From Paracidovorax wautersii (lineage in GTDB: Bacteria; Pseudomonadota; Gammaproteobacteria; Burkholderiales; Burkholderiaceae_C): a DNA stretch of 64,000 bases. The notes beneath the pieces are model-generated. The model worked only from the letters and a program-made list of their open reading frames with translations, made no database searches and was not told the origin of the DNA. Position numbers and translations under genes: made by a program. This document shows positions 20,814 through 28,574 of the stretch, piece after piece. How positions within the stretch are numbered: position 1 is the stretch's first letter; the number at the start of each line of letters is the position of its first letter. The DNA lies in NCBI RefSeq assembly GCF_031453675.1, contig NZ_JAVIZX010000001.1, forward strand, positions 1,426,001 through 1,490,000. The letters are read 5' to 3'.

Positions 20814-21824
20814 ATGCCGTCCACCGCAGCCGTCGCCGCCCCGCCGCCCGCCTTCGATGCGGACCAGGTTCTCCGCCTGGGCCGCGAAACCTTCGAGACC
20901 GAGGCCGCCGCCCTCGCCGCCCTGGGCGCCCGCCTGGGCCAGCCCTTCGCGCAGGCCGTGCAGCGGCTGATGGGCACGTCGGGCCGCGTGGTCGTCATGG
21001 GCATGGGCAAGAGCGGCCACGTGGGGCGCAAGATCGCCGCCACCCTGGCCTCCACCGGCACGCCCGCCTTCTTCGTGCACCCGGCCGAGGCTAGCCATGG
21101 CGACCTCGGCATGGTCACGGGCGGCGATGCGGTGCTCGCCATCTCCAACAGCGGCGAGAGCAACGAACTCACCGTGCTGCTGCCGGTGCTCAAGCGCCTG
21201 GGCGTGCTGCTCGTCGCGATGACGGGCGGCCTGCAGTCCACGCTGGCGCGCCACGCCGACATCGTGCTGGACTGCAGCGTCGAGCGCGAGGCCTGCCCGC
21301 TCAACCTGGCGCCCACCACCAGCACCACGGCCCAGCTCGCCATGGGCGACGCCCTGGCCGTGGCCCTGCTGGACGCGCGGGGCTTTCGCCCGGAAGACTT
21401 CGCCCGCTCGCACCCTGGCGGTGCGCTGGGCCGCAAGCTGCTGACCCATGTGGGCGACGTGATGCGCTCGGGCGACGACGTGCCGCGCGTGCCGCCGCAG
21501 GCCACGTTCAGCGAACTCATGCGCGAGATGAGCGCCAAGCGCCTGGGCGCTTCGGCCATCGTCGATGCCGAAGGCCGCCTGCAGGGCATCTTCACCGACG
21601 GCGACCTGCGCCGCCGCGTCGAGTCCGGCGCCGATCTGCGCGATCTGCGCGCCGCGGACGTCATGCACGCCGGCCCGCGCACCATCGCTGTGGACGCCCT
21701 GGCCGTGGACGCTGCCCAGGCCATGGAGCGCCACGGCATCACCAGTGTCCTGGTGACCGACGCCACCGGCGTGCTGGTGGGGGTGGTCCACATCGGCGAC
21801 CTGATGCGGGCCAAGGTGATCTGA
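20814..21824 (+). CDS. kdsD: D-arabinose 5-phosphate isomerase (KdsD/KpsF family)
   Basis: Converts ribulose 5-phosphate to arabinose 5-phosphate, the first step to KDO of lipopolysaccharide. 336 residues: a SIS sugar-isomerase domain (about 45-180, 'VVVMGMGKSGHVGRKIAATLASTGTPAFF', 'ISNSGESNEL') and two CBS repeats (about 215-335). The motif 'ARSHPGGALGRKLL' between them is typical. It overlaps kdsC by one base (TGATG), which codes for the phosphatase two steps later in the same pathway. Confidence 0.96.
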   Translation: MPSTAAVAAPPPAFDADQVLRLGRETFETEAAALAALGARLGQPFAQAVQRLMGTSGRVVVMGMGKSGHVGRKIAATLASTGTPAFFVHPAEASHGDLGMVTGGDAVLAISNSGESNELTVLLPVLKRLGVLLVAMTGGLQSTLARHADIVLDCSVEREACPLNLAPTTSTTAQLAMGDALAVALLDARGFRPEDFARSHPGGALGRKLLTHVGDVMRSGDDVPRVPPQATFSELMREMSAKRLGASAIVDAEGRLQGIFTDGDLRRRVESGADLRDLRAADVMHAGPRTIAVDALAVDAAQAMERHGITSVLVTDATGVLVGVVHIGDLMRAKVI

Positions 21825-22402
21825 TGGCGCTGGACACCGTGACCTCCCTGCCCGCCCTGCAGCCCGCGCTGCGCTTCGCCCCCGAACTGCTGCTCAAGGC
21901 CCAAGGCGTGCGCGTGGCGTTCTTCGACGTGGACGGCGTGCTCACCGACGGCAGCCTGTACTTTTCGGCCGAGGGCGAGACCCTCAAACGCTTCCATACG
22001 CTCGACGGCCACGGCATCAAGCTGCTGCAGCGCGCGGGCATCACGCCGGCGATCGTGACCGGCCGGGATTCCGCGCCGCTGCGGCTGCGGCTCAAGGCGC
22101 TGGGCGTGCAGCACGCGCGCTTCGGCACCGAAGACAAGCGCCCCGCGGCCGAAGCCATTCTGGCCGAACTCGGCCTGGACTGGAGCCAGGCCGCCGGCAT
22201 CGGCGACGACTGGCCGGATCTGCCCGTGCTGCGCCGCTGCGCCCTGGCAAGCGCGCCCGCCCACGCCCATGCCGAAGTGCTGGCCGTGGCGCACCACATT
22301 CCGCAGGCCCCGGCCGGCGCGGGTGCCGCGCGCGAGTTCTGCGACCTGCTGCTGGTGGCCAGCGGCCGCTACGCGGACCTGCTGCAGGAGTACGCGGCAT
22401 GA
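21824..22402 (+). CDS. kdsC: 3-deoxy-D-manno-octulosonate 8-phosphate phosphatase
   Basis: HAD-family phosphatase releasing KDO from KDO-8-phosphate. 192 residues; motif I 'AFFDVDGVLTDGSLYF' has the catalytic Asp35 and Asp37, motif III 'DDWPDLPVL' is intact, and the short capless architecture is that of the tetrameric KdsC class. Overlaps both kdsD and lptC, so the three genes are translationally coupled. Confidence 0.95.
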   Translation: MALDTVTSLPALQPALRFAPELLLKAQGVRVAFFDVDGVLTDGSLYFSAEGETLKRFHTLDGHGIKLLQRAGITPAIVTGRDSAPLRLRLKALGVQHARFGTEDKRPAAEAILAELGLDWSQAAGIGDDWPDLPVLRRCALASAPAHAHAEVLAVAHHIPQAPAGAGAAREFCDLLLVASGRYADLLQEYAA

Positions 22403-23025
22403 TCCTGCGTCTGCGCCAAGGTTGGGAGCGCCTGTCGATCTACCTGCCCGTGCTGCTGATGGGCTTGCTGGCGCTGGGCACGTGGTGGCTGGTGCGCAAC
22501 GCGCCCAAGGCGCCGCAGGCCGCCGTCGCGCGCGCGCCCACGCACGAGCCCGACTACTTCATGCGCACCTTCTCCATCAAGACCTTCGATGCCACCGGGC
22601 GGCTGGAGAGCGAGATCGTGGGCGACGTGGCGCGCCACTATCTGGACACCGACACGCTGGAGATCGACAAGGCCCGCATGCGCTCGGTCACGCCCGAAGG
22701 CCGGGTGACGACGGCCACCGCCAACCGCGCGCTCACCAATTCCGACGGCTCTGAAGTGCAGCTGTTCGGCAATGCCGTCGTCACTCGCGAATCGCAAGCA
22801 CGTCCGGGCCAGACGCCGCAGCCGCGGCTGGAGTTCCGCGGAGAGTTCCTGCACGCCTGGGTCAACACCGAGCGCGTGAAGTCCGACCAGCCGGTCACCC
22901 TCACGCGGGGCGGCGACCGGTTCACCGCGGACAGCATGGACTACGACAACCTCGACCAGATCGTGCAGCTCAAGGGCCGCGTGCGGGGCATGCTCATGCC
23001 GGGCACGTCGCCGGGCAGCCGCTGA
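22399..23025 (+). CDS. lptC: Lipopolysaccharide export system protein LptC
   Basis: Bitopic inner-membrane protein that passes LPS from the LptB2FG transporter to LptA. 208 residues: a single N-terminal membrane segment ('LSIYLPVLLMGLLALGTWWLV') and a periplasmic beta-jellyroll ('DYFMRTFSIKTFDATGRLESEIVGD', 'LTRGGDRFTADSMDYDN'). It overlaps kdsC by ATGA. In many proteobacteria lptA and lptB follow directly; here an SDR gene follows instead, so lptA/lptB must lie outside the window. Confidence 0.93.
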   Translation: MILRLRQGWERLSIYLPVLLMGLLALGTWWLVRNAPKAPQAAVARAPTHEPDYFMRTFSIKTFDATGRLESEIVGDVARHYLDTDTLEIDKARMRSVTPEGRVTTATANRALTNSDGSEVQLFGNAVVTRESQARPGQTPQPRLEFRGEFLHAWVNTERVKSDQPVTLTRGGDRFTADSMDYDNLDQIVQLKGRVRGMLMPGTSPGSR

Positions 23026-23051
23026 CCGGCCCGAACCCAGGAGCGCGCACG

Positions 23052-23846
23052 ATGGCACCCACCGAGCATCCGCTGGTCTTCATCACCGGCGCCTCCAGCG
23101 GCATCGGCCAAGCGCTCGCCTGGCGCTTCTACCAGGCGGGCTACCGCCTGGCGCTGGTCGCCCGCCGCACCGGCGAGATCCAGGCCTGGGCCCAGGCGCA
23201 GGGCCTGGACGCCGGCCGCTACGCCATCTACGGCGCCGATGTGGCGGTGCCGGCGAGCATCGCGGCTGCAGGGCAGGCCTGCATCGCGCAGCAGGGGCTG
23301 CCGGACGTGGTCATTGCCAATGCGGGCATCAGTGTCGGCATGGACACGGGCATCCTCGACGACATCGAGGTCATGGCGCGCACCTACGCCACCAACAACG
23401 TCGGCATGGCTGCCACGTTCCAGCCCTTCATCCGGGCCATGGAGCAGCGCGCCAGCGGCACCCTCGTGGGCATCGGCAGCGTGGCCGGCATCCGCGGCCT
23501 GCCGGGGCATGGCGCCTACTGCAGCAGCAAGGCCGCCGCCATCAGCTATTGCGAGAGCCTGCGCGGCGAATTGCGCCCGGCAGGGGTGCAAGTGGTCACG
23601 ATCAGCCCCGGCTATATCGACACGCCGCTCACCCGGCAGAACCGCTACTCCATGCCCTTTTTGATGGCGCCGGAAGCGTTCGCCGAGCGCGCGTTCAAGG
23701 CGATCCGGGCGGGGGCCAGCTACCGGGTGATTCCCTGGCAGATGGGGGTGGTGGCCAAGCTGCTGCGCCTGCTTCCCAACTCCGTGTTCGACCGCTTGCT
23801 GGCGGGGCGGCCCCGCAAGCACCGGCAGGACGCCACGCCGCGTTGA
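23052..23846 (+). CDS. SDR family NAD(P)-dependent oxidoreductase
   Basis: 264-residue classical short-chain dehydrogenase. Cofactor motif 'TGASSGIG' (12-19), structural 'NAG' (90-92), catalytic Ser143, Tyr156 and Lys160 in 'YCSSK'. The C-terminal part has a hydrophobic 'WQMGVVAKLLRLLPNSVFDRLL', suggesting membrane association. The substrate is unknown; its place 26 bases after lptC hints at an envelope or lipid role, but this is inference. A GAGC purine run lies just before the ATG. Confidence 0.88.
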   Translation: MAPTEHPLVFITGASSGIGQALAWRFYQAGYRLALVARRTGEIQAWAQAQGLDAGRYAIYGADVAVPASIAAAGQACIAQQGLPDVVIANAGISVGMDTGILDDIEVMARTYATNNVGMAATFQPFIRAMEQRASGTLVGIGSVAGIRGLPGHGAYCSSKAAAISYCESLRGELRPAGVQVVTISPGYIDTPLTRQNRYSMPFLMAPEAFAERAFKAIRAGASYRVIPWQMGVVAKLLRLLPNSVFDRLLAGRPRKHRQDATPR

Positions 23847-23980
23847 GCCGGCGGCGGGCGCGTTGGGAGCGCTACGCCGGTGCTGCCTGATGGCGCACCG
23901 TTGGGCGAATCGGGCGCCCGGCCACCTCAGCAGCGCTACCGCCCAGGGGCCGAGCCCACAGACAAGCCGCCCCGACCATG

Positions 23981-24003
23981 AAAAAGGGCTCCCGAAGGAG
24001 CCC
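23981..24003 (-). terminator. Intrinsic terminator of the first RRM gene
   Basis: Minus strand: stem gggctcc / ggagccc (24003-23997 and 23992-23986) with a TTCG loop, followed by five T. It lies 20 bases past the stop of the RNA-binding protein gene. Confidence 0.88.
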
Positions 24004-24023
24004 TGTCTGATGCGTGCCGTGAA

Positions 24024-24572
24024 TCAGTAGCCGCCGTTGCCGCCACCGCCGTAACCACCACCGCCGCCGCCACTGCGGCCGCCGCCATTGCGCGAGCCCG
24101 TGCCGTAGGGGCTGCGGAAGCCGCCGTCGCCCCGGCCACCGCCGTAGCCGCCACCTCCGTCACCGCGGCCGCCTTCGCGGCTGCCGCCGTAACCACCGCC
24201 GCCGCCTCCGTAGCCACCACCACCTCCGCCGCCGCCGCCATAGCCGCCGCGGTTGCCACCGCCGCCATAACCGCCACCACCACCACCACCGCCGCCGAAG
24301 CCACCACTGCGGGGCGGACGGGGTTCCATGGGGCGCGCTTCGTTCACCACGATGCTGCGGCCGCCCAGCGGCTGGCCGTTCATGCCGTTGATGGCGGACT
24401 GGGCTTCTTCGTCGCTGCCCATCTCGACAAACCCGAAGCCCTTGGAGCGGCCGGTGTCGCGTTCCATCATGACCTTGGCGCTCGTCACCGCGCCAAATTG
24501 CCCGAAGGCCTGTTCCAGATCACTATCGCGCACGGAGTAGGGAAGGTTGCCGACGTAGAGTTTGTTGCCCAT
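24024..24572 (-). CDS. RRM and glycine-rich RNA-binding protein (copy A)
   Basis: 182 residues: one RRM domain (1-80) with RNP2 'LYVGNLPYSV' and RNP1 'KGFGFVEM', then about 90 residues almost entirely Gly with Tyr, Arg and Asn. This is the bacterial glycine-rich RNA-binding protein class, often cold-induced and thought to act as RNA chaperones. The start at 24572 fits the RNP2 position and has GAGGAG about ten bases before it; the frame is open 19 codons further up without family support. Paralogue of the next gene, with the RRM parts highly similar and a longer Gly tail here. The Gly tail is repetitive DNA and length variation between strains is likely. Confidence 0.92.
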   Translation of the reverse strand: MGNKLYVGNLPYSVRDSDLEQAFGQFGAVTSAKVMMERDTGRSKGFGFVEMGSDEEAQSAINGMNGQPLGGRSIVVNEARPMEPRPPRSGGFGGGGGGGGGYGGGGNRGGYGGGGGGGGGYGGGGGGYGGSREGGRGDGGGGYGGGRGDGGFRSPYGTGSRNGGGRSGGGGGGYGGGGNGGY

Positions 24573-24575
24573 CAG

Positions 24576-24615
24576 GGGACTCCTCAAAAACACATTGATA
24601 AAGCGATGGAGTCCC
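24576..24615 (-). promoter_or_regulatory. Hairpin leader covering the Shine-Dalgarno of RRM gene A
   Basis: On the minus strand, gggactcc (24615-24608) and ggagtccc (24583-24576) are perfect 8-bp complements around a U-rich 24-base loop. The right arm contains the ribosome-binding GGAG four to eleven bases before the start, so folding would hide it. A closely similar leader precedes RRM gene B. Confidence 0.6.
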
Positions 24616-24773
24616 GAAACCGCAGCCAATGGATGACAAAAAAGGCCCGTGCGCGAAACTGACGATCACCGCAAACCTCGACGCGAGAATGCCCCGCGCA
24701 AAACATTATGCGCCACAACAATTGAAAAGATGCAAGGGTTTGCAGCGGGCACAAACCCGGTGCCGCGCCCATG

Positions 24774-24797
24774 AAAAAGGGGCCCCGAGGGGCCCCA
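24774..24797 (-). terminator. Intrinsic terminator of the second RRM gene
   Basis: Minus strand: stem ggggccc / gggcccc (24796-24790 and 24785-24779) with a four-base loop, then five T. It separates the two RRM genes into distinct units. Confidence 0.85.
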
Positions 24798-24847
24798 TTT
24801 TGGTGAAGGATCGGGGCGGTTGACCGCCTTGTCCTTCGCTCCTGTGC

Positions 24848-25252
24848 TTAGTAGCCGCCGCGGCCGCCGCCGTAGCCGCCGCCGTCACCACGGCCACCGC
24901 CGTAGCCGCCGCCATTGCCGCCACCGAAGCCACCGCTGCGGCCACCGCCGTAGCCGCCGCCACCATTGCCGCCGCCGAAGCCGCCGCTGCGGGGGGGACG
25001 GGGTTCCATCGGACGGGCTTCGTTGACCACCAAGTCACGGCCGCCGAAGTTTTGGCCATGCACGCCTTGGATGGCGGATTGGGCTTCGGCATCGCTGCCC
25101 ATTTCCACAAAGCCGAAACCCTTGGAACGGCCGGTATCGCGCTCCATCATGACCTTGGCGCTGTTCACCGAGCCGAATTGGCTGAAGGTCTGCTCGAGGT
25201 CTTGGTCGCGGAAGGAATAAGGCAGATTGCCCACGTACAGCTTGTTGCCCAT
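24848..25252 (-). CDS. RRM and glycine-rich RNA-binding protein (copy B)
   Basis: 134 residues with the same plan as copy A: RRM (1-80, 'LYVGNLPYSF', 'KGFGFVEM') and a shorter Gly/Tyr/Arg tail. The segment 'EARPMEPRPPRSGGFGGG' is identical in both copies, indicating a recent tandem duplication or gene conversion. Start at 25252 with AGGAG about nine bases before it. It is transcribed in the same direction as copy A but has its own terminator and a long leader of its own. Confidence 0.92.
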   Translation of the reverse strand: MGNKLYVGNLPYSFRDQDLEQTFSQFGSVNSAKVMMERDTGRSKGFGFVEMGSDAEAQSAIQGVHGQNFGGRDLVVNEARPMEPRPPRSGGFGGGNGGGGYGGGRSGGFGGGNGGGYGGGRGDGGGYGGGRGGY

Positions 25253-25254
25253 GA

Positions 25255-25290
25255 GGGACTCCTGAAAAAACATGAAAACGCGATGGAGCC
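25255..25290 (-). promoter_or_regulatory. Conserved leader of RRM gene B
   Basis: Shares with the leader of gene A the words ctccatcgc, a U-rich run and aggagtccc in the same order and at similar distances from the ATG. Here the left arm reads ggctcc, so the pairing with ggagtcc has a one-base bulge and is weaker than in gene A. Confidence 0.5.
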
Positions 25291-25483
25291 TTACGCAATC
25301 AACAAACCTGTGACGACTTCAAAGACGCGAAACCGACCAAACACCGCAGCTTGCATTCCTGCAAGGCAGAAAGGCGAATTCATTATCAACCATGAATACG
25401 ACAGTTTTGGTTGCCCATTGGTGTGTTCGCCACATTTTTTCCTCCGTATTTACCCGTGTGTTCCCTGGGTGCGACAGGATTTT

Positions 25484-25492
25484 TGTTACACT
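25484..25492 (+). promoter_or_regulatory. Putative extended -10 promoter of the manganese riboswitch leader
   Basis: TGTTACACT fits an extended -10 (TGN followed by TACACT). No convincing -35 is present at 17 bases. The inferred start falls near 25499, just before the aptamer. Confidence 0.4.
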
Positions 25493-25501
25493 CCGGCCCG
25501 T

Positions 25502-25636
25502 CTTTGGGGAGTAGCCCGCTCCGCGCGTCCCGCGCAGGAGGGCATGCATCAACAAACTTGGGCCCCTCGCGGGTCTATGGTGCATGCGGCGCCGTCGGCG
25601 CTGGGCGAGACCATTGACTGCATACCGATCCCAAGG
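25502..25636 (+). ncRNA. yybP-ykoY (manganese) riboswitch
   Basis: Contains the two diagnostic words of the class, tttggggagtagcc (25503-25516) and gcgagacc (25604-25611), at the usual distance, and the closing helix P1 can form between ctttggg (25502-25508) and cccaagg (25630-25636). The element sits 63 bases before a TMEM165/GDT1-type exporter gene, a known target of this riboswitch. Members sense Mn2+ and turn on exporters when the metal is high. Confidence 0.88.
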
Positions 25637-25682
25637 CCGGAGTCGGGGTGCAGTCAATGCTGTCTGTTCACCATCCGGCCGG
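25611..25682 (+). promoter_or_regulatory. Probable expression platform of the manganese riboswitch
   Basis: cattgactgc (25611-25620) and gcagtcaatg (25650-25659) form a perfect 10-bp inverted repeat whose left arm lies in the aptamer and whose loop contains the 3' strand of P1, so the two folds exclude each other. A further pair ggccgg / ccggcc (25635-25640, 25675-25680) lies closer to the start. There is no T run, suggesting control of translation rather than termination. Confidence 0.5.
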
Positions 25683-25699
25683 ATAAGTGACCCCGCCCC

Positions 25700-26269
25700 A
25701 TGGAAGCCTTCTTCGTTTCGACCGCCCTCGTCGCCCTTGCCGAGATGGGCGACAAGACCCAACTCCTGTCCCTCGTTTTGGCGGCCCGGTTCCGCAAGCC
25801 CTGGCCGATCGTGCTCGGCATCCTGGTGGCCACGCTGGCCAACCATGCGCTGGCCGGCGCCGTGGGCGCCTGGGTGACGACGGTCGTCGGCCCCCAGGTG
25901 CTGCGCTGGGGGCTGGGGCTGTCGTTCATCGCCATGGCGGTGTGGATGCTCATTCCCGACAAGCTCGACGACGACGAAGCCGCCACGGCGCCGCGCTTCG
26001 GCGTCTTCGGCACCACGCTGATTGCCTTCTTCCTGGCGGAGATGGGTGACAAGACCCAGGTGGCGACGGTGATGCTGGCCGCGCAGTACAGCGCCTACCT
26101 GTGGGTGGTGGCCGGCACCACGCTGGGCATGATGCTGGCGAATGCGCCGGTGGTCTGGCTGGGCGAGCGCATCACGCGCCGCGTGCCGATCCGCGCGGTG
26201 CATGTGGTCTCGGCGCTGATCTTCCTGGTGCTGGGCGGTATCGCGCTGCTGGCGCCGGCGGGTGCCTGA
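25700..26269 (+). CDS. TMEM165/GDT1 (UPF0016) family manganese exporter
   Basis: 189-residue integral membrane protein with about six helices in two homologous halves, each carrying the family's E-x-G-D-K-[TS] motif: 'ALAEMGDKTQLL' (near residue 16) and 'FLAEMGDKTQVA' (near 115). Bacterial members such as MneA export Mn2+. The manganese riboswitch directly upstream supports this. No Shine-Dalgarno is evident before the ATG, which fits regulation at initiation. The cytosolic loop between the halves is short and acidic ('PDKLDDDEAA'). Confidence 0.92.
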   Translation: MEAFFVSTALVALAEMGDKTQLLSLVLAARFRKPWPIVLGILVATLANHALAGAVGAWVTTVVGPQVLRWGLGLSFIAMAVWMLIPDKLDDDEAATAPRFGVFGTTLIAFFLAEMGDKTQVATVMLAAQYSAYLWVVAGTTLGMMLANAPVVWLGERITRRVPIRAVHVVSALIFLVLGGIALLAPAGA

Positions 26270-26295
26270 CGGGACGGGGCCTGCTTTGGTATAGT
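26266..26295 (+). promoter_or_regulatory. Putative metX promoter
   Basis: CTGACG (26266-26271) and TATAGT (26290-26295) with an 18-base spacer; TGG precedes the -10. The expected start, near 26302, coincides with the first base of the SAM-II aptamer. Confidence 0.65.
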
Positions 26296-26302
26296 GGCCG
26301 CA

Positions 26303-26352
26303 CGCGCCGATTTGCCACAGCTTGCGGGCGCTTTATAAATCCTGCTAAAGAC
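26303..26352 (+). ncRNA. SAM-II riboswitch
   Basis: The compact pseudoknot motif is recognisable: cgcgccgattt (26303-26313), ttgcgggcgc (26322-26331), ataaat, then gctaaag (26344-26350). P1 pairs gcgcc (26304-26308) with ggcgc (26327-26331), and the layout matches the known element before metA/metX genes. It senses S-adenosylmethionine and represses methionine synthesis. It starts right at the inferred transcription start of metX-metW. Confidence 0.85.
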
Positions 26353-26381
26353 CGTCCGCGACGTGACTGATTGAAGTACCG

Positions 26382-26415
26382 ACCCGGCCTCGTTTTTAGC
26401 GATGCCGGGTTTTTT
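26382..26415 (+). terminator. Attenuator-like terminator between the SAM-II aptamer and metX
   Basis: acccggc (26382-26388) and gccgggt (26404-26410) form a 7-bp stem followed by six T ending at 26415, one base before the metX ATG region. In this position it would act as a leader terminator; no clear Shine-Dalgarno is left between it and the start codon. Confidence 0.75.
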
Positions 26416-26416
26416 C

Positions 26417-27637
26417 ATGTCCTTCATCGCCACACCGCTCTCCATGCACTTCGCCGATGCGCTGCCCCTGCAGGGCGGGGCATCGATCCGCGACTACACC
26501 CTCGCTTACGAGACCTACGGCACGCTCAACGCCGACCGGTCCAACGCCGTGCTCGTGTGCCATGCGCTCAACGCCTCGCACCATGTGGCCGGCGTGTACG
26601 AGGGCCAGCCCAAGAGCGAGGGCTGGTGGGACAACATGATCGGACCGGGCAAGCCGGTCGATACCAACTGCTTCTTCGTCATCGGCATCAACAACCTGGG
26701 CTCGTGCTTCGGCTCGACGGGGCCGATGCACACGCACCCCGACACCGGCGAGGTCTACGGCGCCGACTTTCCCGTGGTCACGGTCGAGGACTGGGTGAAC
26801 GCCCAGGCGCGCCTGCTGGACCGGCTGGGCATCCGCCAGCTGGCGGCCGTGCTGGGCGGCAGCCTGGGCGGCATGCAGGCGCTGTCGTGGACGCTGCAGT
26901 ACCCCGACCGCATGCGCCATGCGGTGGTGGTGGCCAGCGCTCCCAATCTCACGGCCGAGAACATCGCCTTCAATGAAGTGGCGCGCCGCGCCATCGTGAC
27001 CGACCCGGACTTCCACGGCGGGCATTTCTACCGGCACGGCACGGTTCCGAAGCGCGGCCTGCGGATCGCACGGATGATCGGCCACATCACGTACCTGAGC
27101 GACGATGTGATGAACGAGAAGTTCGGCCGCCAGCTGCGCCAGCGCATCATCGAGCACTCGCCGCTGGGGTCTCTGGGCACGCCGGCCGCCGCACCGGCCG
27201 GGGCCGATCTGCCGGCCGCTGCCGCGCCCACCATGGGCGCCTACCGCTACAGCACGCAGGACATCGAGTTCGAGATCGAGAGCTACCTGCGCTACCAGGG
27301 CGACAAGTTCAGCGATTACTTCGACGCCAACACCTACCTGCTGATCACGCGCGCGCTGGACTACTTCGACCCCGCGCTGGCGCACGGCGGCAACCTGACG
27401 CTGGCGCTGGCACAGGCCACCGCCAAGTTCCTGCTGGTGAGCTTCACCACCGACTGGCGCTTCTCGCCGGCCCGCAGCCGCGAGATCGTGAAGGCGCTGC
27501 TCGACAACCGCCGCGACGTGAGCTACGCCGAGATCGACGCGCCGCACGGCCACGACGCCTTTCTGCTGGACGATCCGCGCTACCTGCACCTCATGGCCTC
27601 GTACTTCGACACCATCGCCCAGGAGGTCGCCGCATGA
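26417..27637 (+). CDS. metX: Homoserine O-acyltransferase
   Basis: Activates homoserine (O-acetyl- or O-succinyl-) for methionine synthesis. 406-residue alpha/beta-hydrolase: oxyanion '[11 protein letters not shown]', nucleophile Ser in '[13 protein letters not shown]' (near 148), and catalytic His in '[10 protein letters not shown]' (near 377). The C-terminal third has a Pro/Ala-rich insertion ('[15 protein letters not shown]', about 255-270). Whether it uses acetyl- or succinyl-CoA cannot be told from fold alone; proteobacterial MetX proteins paired with MetW are often succinyltransferases. Start at 26417 chosen because the earlier in-frame Met lies inside the terminator stem. Overlaps metW by four bases. 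Confidence 0.95.
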   Translation: MSFIATPLSMHFADALPLQGGASIRDYTLAYETYGTLNADRSNAVLVCHALNASHHVAGVYEGQPKSEGWWDNMIGPGKPVDTNCFFVIGINNLGSCFGSTGPMHTHPDTGEVYGADFPVVTVEDWVNAQARLLDRLGIRQLAAVLGGSLGGMQALSWTLQYPDRMRHAVVVASAPNLTAENIAFNEVARRAIVTDPDFHGGHFYRHGTVPKRGLRIARMIGHITYLSDDVMNEKFGRQLRQRIIEHSPLGSLGTPAAAPAGADLPAAAAPTMGAYRYSTQDIEFEIESYLRYQGDKFSDYFDANTYLLITRALDYFDPALAHGGNLTLALAQATAKFLLVSFTTDWRFSPARSREIVKALLDNRRDVSYAEIDAPHGHDAFLLDDPRYLHLMASYFDTIAQEVAA

Positions 27638-28218
27638 CCGAAAAAGCCACCATGCACGCCATCGCCCGCCTCGTGCCCGAGGGCAGCCGCGTGCTCGACC
27701 TGGGTTGCGGCGACGGCGCGCTGCTGTCGTACCTGCTGCGCGAGCGCGGCTGCACCGGCTACGGCGTGGAGATCGATGACGCCAACGTGCTGGCCTGCGT
27801 GCGCCGCGGCGTGAACGTGGTGCAGCTCAACCTGGACGAAGGGCTGGCCATGTTCGGCGACAACTCCTTCGACGTGGTGCTGCAGATCGACACGCTGCAG
27901 CACCTGCGCAATGCCGAGGTGATGCTGCGCGAGACGGCGCGCGTGGGCAAAAGCGGCATCGTCGCGTTTCCCAACTTCGCGCACTGGCCCAACCGGCTGT
28001 CCATTCTGCGCGGGCGCATGCCGGTGACGCGGCGCCTGCCCTACCAGTGGTACGACACGCCCAACATCCGCGTGGGCACGTTCAAGGACTTCGAGGTGCT
28101 GGCGCACAAGAACCGCCTGCGCGTGATCGACGCCTTCGGCCTGCAGGACGGGCGCGAAGTGCGCTTTCTGCCCAATGCGATGGCGGGCACGGCGGTGTTC
28201 CACTTCGAGCACGACTAG
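27634..28218 (+). CDS. metW: Methionine biosynthesis protein MetW
   Basis: 194-residue Rossmann methyltransferase-like protein that accompanies MetX in proteobacteria and stimulates its activity. '[17 protein letters not shown]' is the SAM-binding type loop, and '[21 protein letters not shown]' is the MetW-specific stretch. The ATGA overlap with metX indicates coupled translation, and both genes come under the SAM-II leader. Confidence 0.94.
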   Translation: MTEKATMHAIARLVPEGSRVLDLGCGDGALLSYLLRERGCTGYGVEIDDANVLACVRRGVNVVQLNLDEGLAMFGDNSFDVVLQIDTLQHLRNAEVMLRETARVGKSGIVAFPNFAHWPNRLSILRGRMPVTRRLPYQWYDTPNIRVGTFKDFEVLAHKNRLRVIDAFGLQDGREVRFLPNAMAGTAVFHFEHD

Positions 28219-28574
28219 GGCCGGCGCTCGCGGGTTGGCGGCGCCGTCGGCTGGGCCCTGTCCGGCCCACGGGCTTTGTTGAATGCTCCTGTATTGATAG
28301 CTGGTGGCGCTTGATCTGATGGGTTCCTGGCATCGAAGATGCCTGAATCGGCCGGAGAACCAGCGCATCCAGCTCTGCTATTGATAGCGCAACGCCGTCT
28401 GCCCGGTGCATGCGCGTTCGCCCCGATCGCCGCTGCGCGCAGGACCGAATGGTGAGCTGGCGGCCTGTCCGGGCGCGCCGTGCATACTGCGCGCCGGGAG
28501 GGACTGCCGCGCACCGCGGCAGGCGGCCTGCGGGCCGCTGTCCCCAAACATCCGACACAACAGCAGGAGCGCGC
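28219..28574. other. Intergenic region before the PhnD-like gene
   Basis: 356 bases holding interspersed repeat copy 4 (28284-28390). Within the last 180 bases I see no confident promoter and no coding signal; a Pro/Arg-rich open frame upstream of the signal peptide of the next gene has no family resemblance. Confidence 0.5.
28284..28390. repeat. Interspersed palindromic repeat (copy 4, two facing halves)
   Basis: tattgatagctggtggcgcttgat at 28292-28315 and an inverted half ending gctctgctattgatagcg (about 28371-28388). As in copy 2 the two halves face each other across about 55 bases. Confidence 0.6.

Noticed and set aside
24024-25000. Dense short tandem repeats, considered as CRISPR or a variable-number repeat locus
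   Set aside because: They are Gly/Tyr/Arg codon repeats inside the RRM protein tails, without spacers.
25382-25387. GATAAT as the -10 of RRM gene B
   Set aside because: No acceptable -35 at 16-18 bases.
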